A stretch of 64,000 nt of DNA, from positions 496,001 to 560,000 of the forward strand of contig NZ_LIVZ01000002.1 in the NCBI RefSeq assembly GCF_001905845.1, given 5' to 3'. Made by a program: the position numbers and the translations under genes. The notes under the pieces were generated by a model. It searched no databases. It saw only the letters and a program-made list of their open reading frames with translations, and was not told the origin of the DNA. Below are positions 17,052 through 25,160 of the stretch, piece after piece. How positions within the stretch are numbered: position 1 is the first letter of the stretch; every line of letters starts with the position of its first letter. Origin of the DNA: Streptomyces sp. TSRI0107 (GTDB taxonomy: Bacteria; Actinomycetota; Actinomycetes; Streptomycetales; Streptomycetaceae).

Positions 17052-18731
17052 ATGACAGTGGATGAAGGCCGGCGGCGGGAGACGTTCCCCGACGGGTCCG
17101 GTACGGGGACGGACGCGGTTCCCGGCTCGCTCGTGGCCGCCTGGAAGGCACGCGTGGCGAAGAACCCGGAGGGCACGGCGCTCCGCTTCTTCGACGGTGC
17201 TCTGTCCGCGCGGGAGGTGGACGCGGCGTCGGACGCCCTGGCCGCCGCGTTCGAGGCGCGCGGAACCAACCGGGGCGATCGCGTCGGGGTGTACCTGCAG
17301 AACGTTCCGCAGTACGCGCTGGTGCTGCTGGCTCTGTGGAAGCTGGGGGCGACGGCACTGGGGCTCAACCCGATGTACCGGCGCCAGGAGCTCCGCCGGA
17401 TCATCGACGACTCCGGGGCGGTCGGGGTCGTCTGCGCGGACGCGGATGTCCACGAGACGCTGGGCACGCTGGCGGGGAGCACGGTGCGATGGCTGATCAG
17501 CACGTCGGCGCTGGACTACCAGTCGAGGAACGATCCGCGGGTCTTCGCGACGACGGAACGTCTGGCCCCCGCGCCGGACGGCGACCTGGTGGCGCTGATC
17601 GGCGAGTTCGAGGGCCGCAGCCCCTCGCCCGTGGAGCTGACCCGGGACGACGTCGCGTTTCTGACGTACACCTCGGGAACGACGGGGCCGCCGAAGGGTG
17701 CCATGAACACCCACGGCAACGTCCTGAGCGTGGTGGCGACCTGCTCGTCGTGGATGGGTGTGAGCGACGGGGACGTCGTGCTCGCCATGGCCCCGCTGTT
17801 CCACATCACCGGGGCGGTGGTCAACGCGACGATCTCCCTGCTCACCGACACCACGCTCGTGCTCGCGGGCCGGTTCCACCCCGAGGTCGCCCTGGAGGCC
17901 TTCGCCGAGCACGGGGTGACCTACACGATCGGCTCCATCACGGCGTACAACGCGATCTACGAGCTGCCGCAGGCCGGACCGGAGCATTTCGCGTCGGCGA
18001 AGGCCCTGTACTCCGGAGGTGCGCCGATCCCGCCGACCACCGTCGAACGGTTCCGGGAGCGGTTCGGCGTCTACCTCCACAACGGCTACGGGATGACCGA
18101 GACGACGTCCGCCGTCATCGCCGTGCCGCCGGGAGGCAAGGCCCCCGTCCACCTGCCGAGCGGAACGCTGTCCATAGGCAAGCCCCTGCCGCACCTCACG
18201 GCCCGCGTCGTCGACCTGCACGGCAATCCGGCCCCCGACGGGGAGCAGGGCGAGCTCGAACTGAGCGGGCCGCAGGTGGTGCCCGGGTACTGGGGAAACA
18301 GCGAGGCCACCCGCCAGACGATGCCGGAGGGCCGGCTTCGTACCGGTGACGTCGCCGTGATCGACGAGGAGGGCTGGGTCTACCTGGTGGACCGGCTCAA
18401 GGACCAGATCAACGTGTCCGGGTACAAGGTCTGGCCGCGCGAGGTCGAGGACGCCTTGTACGAGCACCCGTCGGTGCTGGAGGCCGCGGTCGTCGGGCAG
18501 CCGGACGCCTACCGCGGCGAGACCGTCGTCGCCTACGTCTCGCTCAAGGCGGGCCTGAACGCAACGGCCGAGGAACTGATCGCGTTCTCCCGCGAGCGGC
18601 TGGCTGCCTACAAGTGTCCCCGCACGATCCATTTCATCGCCGACCTGCCCAAGACCCAGAGCGGCAAGATCCGGCGCGCCGAGCTCCGCCACCTCGACGG
18701 CCCGGGCCCGGTTCCCCCCTCGAAGGACTGA
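17052..18731 (+). CDS. Acyl-CoA ligase (AMP-forming), second of two
   Basis: A 559-residue ANL-superfamily ligase with YTSGTTGPPKGAMNTH, NGYGMTETTSA, GRLRTGDVAVIDEEGWVYLVDR and the terminal lysine motif PKTQSGKIRRAEL. It is clearly divergent from the ligase just upstream, so the pair is unlikely to be a recent duplication; they may activate different intermediates, for example the ring-opened acid and a later chain-shortened acid. Good ribosome site (gggaagga) before the ATG at 17052, 42 bases after the previous stop. A hydrophilic N-terminal stretch of about 25 residues precedes the usual first domain. The substrate cannot be read from sequence. Confidence 0.88.
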   Translation: MTVDEGRRRETFPDGSGTGTDAVPGSLVAAWKARVAKNPEGTALRFFDGALSAREVDAASDALAAAFEARGTNRGDRVGVYLQNVPQYALVLLALWKLGATALGLNPMYRRQELRRIIDDSGAVGVVCADADVHETLGTLAGSTVRWLISTSALDYQSRNDPRVFATTERLAPAPDGDLVALIGEFEGRSPSPVELTRDDVAFLTYTSGTTGPPKGAMNTHGNVLSVVATCSSWMGVSDGDVVLAMAPLFHITGAVVNATISLLTDTTLVLAGRFHPEVALEAFAEHGVTYTIGSITAYNAIYELPQAGPEHFASAKALYSGGAPIPPTTVERFRERFGVYLHNGYGMTETTSAVIAVPPGGKAPVHLPSGTLSIGKPLPHLTARVVDLHGNPAPDGEQGELELSGPQVVPGYWGNSEATRQTMPEGRLRTGDVAVIDEEGWVYLVDRLKDQINVSGYKVWPREVEDALYEHPSVLEAAVVGQPDAYRGETVVAYVSLKAGLNATAEELIAFSRERLAAYKCPRTIHFIADLPKTQSGKIRRAELRHLDGPGPVPPSKD

Positions 18732-18734
18732 TCC

Positions 18735-19517
18735 ATGAACGAGAACCACACCGGCCACGGCCGCTTCTCAGGCCGAGTTGCCGTCGTGACCGGAGCGAGC
18801 CGGGGCATCGGCCTCGCCGTCGCCGAACGGCTGGTCGCCGAAGGGGCGCGCGTGTGCATCACCGCGCGCAAGGCCGGACCCCTTGAAGAGGCCGCCGCCG
18901 CTCTCCCCGACGGCAGTGTCGTCACCGTCGCGGGCAAGGCGGACGACCCCGAGCACCGCCGCGAGGTCTTCGACACCGTCGCACGCGAGTTCGGCGGACT
19001 GGACGTCCTGGTGAACAACGCGGGCATCAACCCGGCGTACGGCCCCGTCGTCGGCCTGGACCTCGAGGTAGCCCGCAAGGTGCTGGAGGTCAACGTCCTC
19101 GCCACCCTCGCCTGGGTGCAGGACGCCGTGGCCCACCCGAAGCTCGGTTTCACCGAGCGCCGCGGCACCGTAGTGAACCTCTCCTCCGTCACCGGCGACA
19201 CCCCGGCACCCGGCATCGGCCTGTACGGAGTGAGCAAGGCGGCGGTGTCCCACCTGACCAGGACCCTGGCCGTCGAGCTCGGCCCGGAGATCCGCGTCAA
19301 CGCCGTGGCCCCCGCCGTGGTGAAAACCCGTTTCGCCGAAGCCCTGTACGAAGGCAGGGAAGCCGAGGTGGCCGCCGGCTACCCCCTGCGACGTCTGGGC
19401 GTGCCGTCCGACATCGCCTCCGCCGTGGCGTTCCTGGCCTCGGACGACTCCTCCTGGGTCACCGGCCGCGTGCTCACCGTCGACGGCGGCCTCACGGTCG
19501 CCGGCGGCACCGCGTAA
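18735..19517 (+). CDS. Short-chain dehydrogenase/reductase
   Basis: A 260-residue classical SDR: cofactor motif TGASRGIGLA, NNAGINP, catalytic Ser in NLSSVTGD and the YGVSKAA (Y-x3-K) pair, with the C-terminal SSWVTGRVLTVDGG characteristic of FabG-like members. It probably acts as an NAD(P)-dependent beta-hydroxyacyl-CoA or alcohol dehydrogenase within the beta-oxidation part of the cluster. The start lies three bases after the stop of the second ligase, preceded by gaagga, so co-translation is expected. Several SDR substrate classes share these motifs; the specific role is inferred from the neighbouring acyl-CoA ligase and acyl-CoA dehydrogenase genes. Confidence 0.88.
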   Translation: MNENHTGHGRFSGRVAVVTGASRGIGLAVAERLVAEGARVCITARKAGPLEEAAAALPDGSVVTVAGKADDPEHRREVFDTVAREFGGLDVLVNNAGINPAYGPVVGLDLEVARKVLEVNVLATLAWVQDAVAHPKLGFTERRGTVVNLSSVTGDTPAPGIGLYGVSKAAVSHLTRTLAVELGPEIRVNAVAPAVVKTRFAEALYEGREAEVAAGYPLRRLGVPSDIASAVAFLASDDSSWVTGRVLTVDGGLTVAGGTA

Positions 19518-19546
19518 CGACCTCGCCCTTCCCACAAAGGACAGCC

Positions 19547-20785
19547 ATGACTACCCCTCACCTTCCTCCGGACATCGCGGAGTTGCGTGAGCGCACGCGC
19601 CGGTTCATCCGCGAGGTCGTCGTCGACGCCGAGCCCGTACCGGGCGGACGTCTCGACCAGGCCACCCGTGACCGGCTGCAGGCCGCGGCGAAGGAGGCCG
19701 GCGTCTTCGCGCCGCTCGTGCCGAAGCAGTACGGCGGGCAGGGCCTGCCCATCGAGCACTGGTCGCCGATCCTCCAGGAGGCCGGCTACTCGCCGATCGG
19801 CCCCAGCGTTCTCAACTGCATGGCCCCCGACGAGGGGAACATGCACATGCTCAACCTCATCGCCACCGAGGAGCAGAAGAAGCTGTATCTCGCGCCTCTG
19901 GCGGCGGGGGACGTCCGGTCCTGCTTCGGCATGACCGAGCCCCACCCCGGAGCGGGATCCGACCCGGCCGCGCTGCGGACCACGGCCGTGCGCGCCGACG
20001 GCGGCTGGATCATCGACGGCCACAAGCGGTTCACCAGCGGCGCCGTCGGCGCCGCGTTCTGCATCGTCATGGCGCGGACCCCGGCCGTCGGCGGCGCCCC
20101 GGAGGGGGCCACCATGTTCCTGGTCGACATGGACAACCCCGGGATCCGGGTCGGCGAGCCGATCCACACCGTCGACCGCGCCATCGACGGCGGCCACCCC
20201 CACCTGTACGTCGAGGACTGCTTCGTCCCCGACGAGGCCGTGCTCGGCGAGGTCGGGCTCGGCTTCCGCTACGCCCAGGTGCGGCTCGGCCCCGCACGCC
20301 TCACCCACTGCATGCGGTGGCTGGGACTGGCACGGCGGTCGCTCGACATCGCCCTCGACCGGGCCGGGCGGCGTGAGTTGTTCGGCGGTCCGCTCGACTC
20401 GCTCGGCCTGGCCCAGCACCTGATCGCCGAGTCGGTGATCGACATCGAGACGTCCGACGCGATCATCACCAGGACCGCGGCCCTGCTCCACACCGACCCC
20501 AAGGCGGGCTCGGCGATGTCCTCGGTCGCGAAGGTGCACTGCTCGGAGGCGATCCACCGGGTGATCGACCGCGCCATCCAGATCTGCGGCGGCGACGGCG
20601 TCTCCGACGGACTCCCCCTGGCCCAGTACCTGAACGAGGTCCGCCCGTTCCGCATCTACGACGGCTCCAACGAGACCCACCGGTGGGCCATCGCCCGCCG
20701 GGCCTCAGCCGGCCGGCACGCCGCCGTCCAGGCCGGTGAGCGATACCTGGGCGACGCCGTCGTCGGCCGGGACGGGGCCGCGTGA
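19547..20785 (+). CDS. Acyl-CoA dehydrogenase
   Basis: A 412-residue acyl-CoA dehydrogenase-family flavoprotein. It shows the conserved FGMTEPHPGAGSDP segment, the FAD-binding ICGGDGVSDGLPLAQYLNEVRPFRIYDGSNETHRWAIAR C-terminal region and an all-helical N-domain starting PPDIAELRERTRRFIRE. It introduces the alpha-beta double bond in an acyl-CoA and passes electrons to ETF. It is preceded by aaaggac and its stop TGA overlaps the start of the phosphotransferase-like gene, a pairing also seen in vertebrate ACAD10/11, where both domains are fused. Within the cluster it would take the CoA ester made by the adjacent ligases into beta-oxidation. Confidence 0.9.
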   Translation: MTTPHLPPDIAELRERTRRFIREVVVDAEPVPGGRLDQATRDRLQAAAKEAGVFAPLVPKQYGGQGLPIEHWSPILQEAGYSPIGPSVLNCMAPDEGNMHMLNLIATEEQKKLYLAPLAAGDVRSCFGMTEPHPGAGSDPAALRTTAVRADGGWIIDGHKRFTSGAVGAAFCIVMARTPAVGGAPEGATMFLVDMDNPGIRVGEPIHTVDRAIDGGHPHLYVEDCFVPDEAVLGEVGLGFRYAQVRLGPARLTHCMRWLGLARRSLDIALDRAGRRELFGGPLDSLGLAQHLIAESVIDIETSDAIITRTAALLHTDPKAGSAMSSVAKVHCSEAIHRVIDRAIQICGGDGVSDGLPLAQYLNEVRPFRIYDGSNETHRWAIARRASAGRHAAVQAGERYLGDAVVGRDGAA

Positions 20786-21885
20786 TGCACACCGCCCCCG
20801 ACGGAGTCGAGGTCGTCACGAGCCGGGAGAAGGCCCGCCACCTCGACAGCCCTCCGCTCCTGGTCCTCGACGCGGTCACCGGCTTCCTCGACACCCACGG
20901 CATCGGCAGCGGCCCGCTCGCATGGCAGCGCATCGGCGACGGCCACTCCAACATCACCTACCTGATCGAGCGCGGCAGCGAGTCCGTCGTCCTGCGCCGC
21001 GGCCCGCGCCCGCCCCTGCCCAAGTCGACGCACGACATGGTGCGCGAGGCCCGCATCCAGAAGATCCTCGGCGACCACGGGGTACCCGTACCGGAGATCA
21101 TCGCCGTCTGCGAGGACGAAGCCCTCCTCGGTGTGCCGTTCTACCTCATGAACCGGCTCGACGGGACGGTCGTCACCGACACGATCCCGCCCCACCTCTC
21201 CCCCTCCGAACAGCGCCGGGCCACCAGCGAAGCGGTCGTCGACACCCTCGTCGCCCTGCACGGCATCGACGTGACCGGAGACGAACTCGCCTCCCTGGGC
21301 CACCCCGAGGGGTATCTGCGGCGCCAGGTCGAGCGGTTCCGCGGCCTGTGGGAGGTCAACACCACCCGCAACCTGCCCGCGGTGGAGCACATCGCGGACT
21401 GGCTCGCCCGCAACCAGCCGACGAGCCAGGCCGCCTCGGTGGTGCACGGCGACTACCGCATGGGCAACCTCATGTTCGCTCCACAGGCACCCGCCCGGAT
21501 CCTCGCGATCCTCGACTGGGAGATGGCCACACTCGGCGACCCGCTCGCGGACCTGGGATACCTCACCGCCACCTACTCCGAGGCAGGCCGCCCCACCACC
21601 CCGCTCGAGCTCACCCGGGTGACCCGGTCGCCCGGCTACCTCACCCAGCGCGAGCTGGCAGAGCGCTACCAGTCCCGCACGGGCCTCGATCTGACCCCGC
21701 TGCCCTGGTACCAGACCCTCGCCCTGTGGAAGGCAGCGATCTTCTGCGAGGCCATCTACACCCGCTGGCAGCGCGGGGAGCGTCCCGGCGACACGTCCTT
21801 CGGGCCGTCGCTCGAAACGGGTGTCCCCCGACTGCTGGAGCGGGCCGGGCAATACGCGGGCCTGACGGCGACCACTCGCCGCTGA
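20785..21885 (+). CDS. APH/ACAD10-like phosphotransferase family protein
   Basis: A 366-residue protein-kinase-fold phosphotransferase of the aminoglycoside-phosphotransferase superfamily. The catalytic loop VVHGDYRMGNLMF and the metal-binding ILDWEMATLGDPLADLGY are intact. The genomic coupling to an acyl-CoA dehydrogenase (stop and start overlap as TGATG) matches the ACAD10/11 arrangement, where, from the literature on 4-hydroxy acids, the kinase domain phosphorylates a hydroxyacyl-CoA before elimination. A related role for a hydroxyacyl-CoA here is plausible, because Baeyer-Villiger and hydrolase steps produce hydroxy acids. A GTG three bases upstream is an alternative start. Not a resistance gene by context. 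Confidence 0.8.
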   Translation: MHTAPDGVEVVTSREKARHLDSPPLLVLDAVTGFLDTHGIGSGPLAWQRIGDGHSNITYLIERGSESVVLRRGPRPPLPKSTHDMVREARIQKILGDHGVPVPEIIAVCEDEALLGVPFYLMNRLDGTVVTDTIPPHLSPSEQRRATSEAVVDTLVALHGIDVTGDELASLGHPEGYLRRQVERFRGLWEVNTTRNLPAVEHIADWLARNQPTSQAASVVHGDYRMGNLMFAPQAPARILAILDWEMATLGDPLADLGYLTATYSEAGRPTTPLELTRVTRSPGYLTQRELAERYQSRTGLDLTPLPWYQTLALWKAAIFCEAIYTRWQRGERPGDTSFGPSLETGVPRLLERAGQYAGLTATTRR

Positions 21886-22098
21886 CACCCGACGCGTCCC
21901 GGTACGGGGCTCTTCACCGGCCTCTCCGCGGCCACGCCGTGGAGGCCGCGCCACCGTCGGGCCCCCGCGGGCGCAGGCACGCGCTTCCGACCGGTACGGA
22001 GCGCGGCCGCCCCGCTCCCTCGCTCGTCCTCAACGGCTGCGACCGTCCTCGCGACCCCTCGCGCCGTGTCCGTCCCGTTTTCTTCAGAGAGAGGTCCC

Positions 22099-22374
22099 GT
22101 GCCCTCCGCTTCCTCCCGGCATTTTCCCCGTGACACACGGGTGCTGGTCACAGTCAACGCGCTGCCGCTCGCCGTCGGTGTGCTGCTCTCCTGCTCCACG
22201 GCCCTCGGAGAGATCTCCGTGTACGGACGTCTCACTCTCGGCATGGCGTGGGCGCTCACGCAGCTCGTCGTCCTCGTCGGCGGGACGTGGTGGCATGAGA
22301 ACCGGGCCGCGTCCTCCCGCGAACCGGCGTCGGTGACGACCGCTGCCTCTCGTCCGGCCGGGGGCGAGTGGTGA
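22099..22374 (+). CDS. DUF485-like small membrane protein, symporter partner
   Basis: A 91-residue protein with two hydrophobic segments (VLVTVNALPLAVGVLLSC and LGMAWALTQLVVLVGGTWW). Small proteins of this layout usually precede sodium:solute symporters of the acetate/monocarboxylate type and are thought to be accessory subunits. The GTG at 22099 is chosen because gagagaggt precedes it; an in-frame GTG further upstream would add non-coding-looking residues. Its stop TGA overlaps the GTG start of the symporter gene. The 210 bases before it hold the likely promoter, and no terminator was recognised after the phosphotransferase gene. Confidence 0.75.
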   Translation: MPSASSRHFPRDTRVLVTVNALPLAVGVLLSCSTALGEISVYGRLTLGMAWALTQLVVLVGGTWWHENRAASSREPASVTTAASRPAGGEW

Positions 22375-24047
22375 CGGTTTCCCTCCTGAGCTTCAGCTCG
22401 CCCGACCTCATCGGCTCCGCCGCGAGGAGCTCGGTCATCACCGCCTTCCTCGTCTTCATCGGCCTATGCCTGCTGTGGGTCTTCACCCTCGCCACTCAGG
22501 ACGACGACCCGGAACGCCTCTACGTCGCCGGCCGGTCCCTCCCGCCCGGCTTCAACGGCGTCGCGATGGCGGGAGAACAGATCACGGTCGTCATCCTGGT
22601 CTCGCTGCCGGGAGCGATCGCCCTCTTCGGCTACGACGGAGTCTCGACCGCCGTCGACAGCGCCCTCGCCCTCGGCGTCTTCCTGCTCCTCGCCTCCAGG
22701 ATTCGCGCGAGCCGCCGCTACACCCTCGGCGAGTTGTTCTCCCTGCGTGCTGAGGGACCGGGAACGCGGATCGCCGGTGCGGTGGTGACGCTGTGCATCG
22801 CCGTACCCCTGCTCATGGTTCAGCTGCGGGCCGGCGGCATCACCGCCGCTCTTCTGATCGGCAAGCCGACCGAGACGGCGCAGGTGGTGTGCACGGTGCT
22901 GATGGGATTCCTCATCACGTGCTTCGCGGGAGTGGCCGATCTGCGCGGCACCAGTTTCGTGCAGGTCGCCAAGGTGCCCGTAGCCCTGGCGACGCTCGCC
23001 GCAGTGACCCTGCTGGCGCTCCGCATGTTCGACTGGAGCCCTGAATCCCTGCTGTCGGCCGCCATGGACAAGAGCATGTCGCCGGATGACTACCTCAGCC
23101 CCGGACTGTGGGCGCACACCGCCGACCTCGGTCCGCTCGGCACGATCAGCGACCACATCGTCGTCATCCTCGGCACCGCGATGATGCCCCACCTGCTCCT
23201 GCGCGTCAGCGCCAGCCGGGACGTGCCCGCCGCTCGGCGCTCACTGAGCGTCGCCGTAGGGCTGACCGGCCTCTTCTACCTGCTCCTGATCACGACCGGC
23301 TTCGCCGCGGCCGCGGTGGTGGGCGGCGGACAGATCGGGGCGGTCGACGCGAAGGGACAGGGAGCCCCGATCCTGCTGGCATCGGAGGTCCTCCCCCACC
23401 TCTCCACCGGCCGGGTCGTGCTCATCACCCTCGTGGCCTGCGTCGCCTTCCTCGCCGTCCTCACAGCCGTGGCGAGCGTGACCTTCGCCGCCGCCGTCTC
23501 CGTGACCCGCGACCTGCTCGGGCAGAAGGTCCGGGTCAGAAACGCCATCGGAGAGCCGGCGGTCGTGCGGCTCTCCGTCGTCGCGCTCTGCGCGGTGAGC
23601 CTTCTCCTCACCACCGCCGTGCACCGCTACCCCATCGAATTCCTCCTCGCCTTCTCGCTGAGCCTCGCGGCCTCCTGCGTGTTCCCCGCGCTCGTCTACA
23701 CCTTCTTCTGGACCGGCTTCGACCGCCGAGGGCTGCTGTGGCTCGTCTACGGAGGGCTGTCCTTCTGCACACTCCTGACCCTTGCCTCCCCCGTTGTGTC
23801 CGGTACGAGGTACGCGCTGTTGCCGGAGCAGGACTTCAACCTGTTCCCGTTCCACACCCCCGGGCTGGTCTCCGTCCCGGCAGCCTTCCTCCTCGGATGG
23901 CTCGGCAGCGCGCGTCCGTGGGAGCCGAGCGTACGAAACCGGCGCACGGCGCTGGGGGAGGCAGGGGATCAGGGACACGCCCTGGCTCCTGGCCGTGGTA
24001 CCCCCCGGGCGGGCATGGCCCCCGACCGGGACGGCTTCACCGGATAG
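22371..24047 (+). CDS. Sodium:solute symporter (SSS family, monocarboxylate-type)
   Basis: A polytopic protein of about 558 residues and roughly thirteen hydrophobic segments. Family features include the N-terminal LYVAGRSLPPGFNGVAMAGEQ (the usual Y-x-A-G-R-s-l-p segment), DLRGTSFVQVAKVP and long helices rich in Ala, Gly and Val. SSS proteins of this branch (ActP, MctP) bring in acetate, pyruvate or other short organic acids with sodium or protons. It is translationally coupled to the DUF485-like gene. Position between the beta-oxidation genes and the PhyH dioxygenase suggests uptake of a pathway acid or its product. The C-terminal 40 residues are hydrophilic. Confidence 0.85.
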   Translation: MTVSLLSFSSPDLIGSAARSSVITAFLVFIGLCLLWVFTLATQDDDPERLYVAGRSLPPGFNGVAMAGEQITVVILVSLPGAIALFGYDGVSTAVDSALALGVFLLLASRIRASRRYTLGELFSLRAEGPGTRIAGAVVTLCIAVPLLMVQLRAGGITAALLIGKPTETAQVVCTVLMGFLITCFAGVADLRGTSFVQVAKVPVALATLAAVTLLALRMFDWSPESLLSAAMDKSMSPDDYLSPGLWAHTADLGPLGTISDHIVVILGTAMMPHLLLRVSASRDVPAARRSLSVAVGLTGLFYLLLITTGFAAAAVVGGGQIGAVDAKGQGAPILLASEVLPHLSTGRVVLITLVACVAFLAVLTAVASVTFAAAVSVTRDLLGQKVRVRNAIGEPAVVRLSVVALCAVSLLLTTAVHRYPIEFLLAFSLSLAASCVFPALVYTFFWTGFDRRGLLWLVYGGLSFCTLLTLASPVVSGTRYALLPEQDFNLFPFHTPGLVSVPAAFLLGWLGSARPWEPSVRNRRTALGEAGDQGHALAPGRGTPRAGMAPDRDGFTG

Positions 24048-24063
24048 ATCGCGGCTGCCGGCA

Positions 24064-24197
24064 ACCGTATGCGAGCGGCGGTGCGACCGGCCTGTGCATC
24101 GTGCACCTGGCCCGGGCAGGACAGGTGCACGCCGTCGTTCTCACCGGCGGGCGTGGCTGGCCAGAGTAACGCCACCCGCCACAGGAACAGCGAGGAA
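24064..24197 (+). repeat. Duplicated leader, copy B (upstream of PhyH dioxygenase)
   Basis: About 134 bases, starting 16 bases after the symporter stop and ending at the gcgaggaa that also precedes the BVMO start. Its near-identity with 6870-7002 was seen by direct comparison: the shared tgtgcatcgtgcacc and ccgccacaggaacagcgaggaa blocks are unchanged and the spacing differs by one base. The dioxygenase start is a further 25 bases away behind its own gaggga. Conservation across the entire length, including the stop of one reading frame (TGA in A, TAA in B), is unusual for a chance promoter similarity. Confidence 0.75.
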
Positions 24198-24222
24198 GTT
24201 CACGTTGAGGGAGAGAATTCGC

Positions 24223-25089
24223 ATGACAGCACAGAAGCAACCCCAGACCCTGTCGTCGGTGGCGACTGACACGCCGACGGACGAGATTCTCGAGCTCCTG
24301 ACCCGCGACGGCGGCGTCATCGTCAGGAACTTCCTGTCGAAGGAGCAGATGAACCGCTTCAACGCCGAGATCGAGCCGCCGATGCAGGCGCTGCGCCCAG
24401 GCTCGACCCACGAGAACGAGATGGTGGCCGCATTCCACGGCAGCAACACCAAGCGACTCACGAACCTGGTCACGCACAGCGCCACGTTCCGCAACGAGAT
24501 CCTCGAGCACTCCCTGGTCCACGAGATCTGCGACCAAATCTTCCTCCCGGAGTCGGGCACGTACTGGATGACCACCGCGCAGGTGATCGAAATCGGCCCC
24601 CACAGCCAGGGGCAGATGCTGCACCGGGACCTGGAGAACTGGTTCCCGTTCATCGGGATGGGGCCCGACGGCCCGGAAGTCACGCTCAACTTCCTGATCG
24701 CCCTGACCGACTTCACGGAGGAGAACGGCGCCACCCGGGTCATCCCCGGGAGCAACCACTGGAGCGACTTCGAGGACCGCGGGACTCCTGAGCAGACGAT
24801 TCCCGCGATCATGAACGCCGGAGACGCCCTTCTGTTCAGCGGCAAGACCGCGCACGGTGGTGGCGCGAACCAGACCAGCGACGAGTACCGGCGGGCTGTG
24901 GCCTTCGCCCTCAATCCGGGCTTCCTCACCGGAGAGGAGGCGTACCCCTTCCTGGTCGACATGGAGATCGCCAGGACGCTCTCGCCGCGTGTCCAGCGCC
25001 TGCTCGGGTTCCGCTCCCAGTACCCGACGGGCTCTCCCGGCCTGTGGCAGGTCGACTACGCCGACCTGGGCGACTACCTCAAGCTCTGA
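24223..25089 (+). CDS. Phytanoyl-CoA dioxygenase (PhyH)-family Fe(II)/2-oxoglutarate oxygenase
   Basis: A 288-residue non-haem iron oxygenase. The metal triad is visible as H-x-D in LHRDLENW and the distal His in FSGKTAHGGGANQTSDEYRRAVAF, where the following Arg would bind 2-oxoglutarate; RVIPGSNHW is also typical of the family. PhyH-like enzymes hydroxylate unactivated carbons. The gene has its own ribosome site (gaggga), and its leader duplicates the one in front of the BVMO, which suggests common control and perhaps a first or side hydroxylation step in the same pathway. The substrate is unknown; related bacterial members act on CoA esters, peptides or small secondary metabolites. Confidence 0.85.
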   Translation: MTAQKQPQTLSSVATDTPTDEILELLTRDGGVIVRNFLSKEQMNRFNAEIEPPMQALRPGSTHENEMVAAFHGSNTKRLTNLVTHSATFRNEILEHSLVHEICDQIFLPESGTYWMTTAQVIEIGPHSQGQMLHRDLENWFPFIGMGPDGPEVTLNFLIALTDFTEENGATRVIPGSNHWSDFEDRGTPEQTIPAIMNAGDALLFSGKTAHGGGANQTSDEYRRAVAFALNPGFLTGEEAYPFLVDMEIARTLSPRVQRLLGFRSQYPTGSPGLWQVDYADLGDYLKL

Positions 25090-25160
25090 GAGCCGGGGTC
25101 ACGGGATTTCCCGCAGCGGTCCGAGGAGCGCACGCCAAGGCTTTCCCATACATTCGCACT

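Noticed and set aside
15057..18758. A 1233-codon open frame on the minus strand
   Set aside because: It lies antisense to two acyl-CoA ligases and an aminotransferase with intact motifs; its translation is arginine-, aspartate- and valine-rich without any domain, a typical high-GC shadow.
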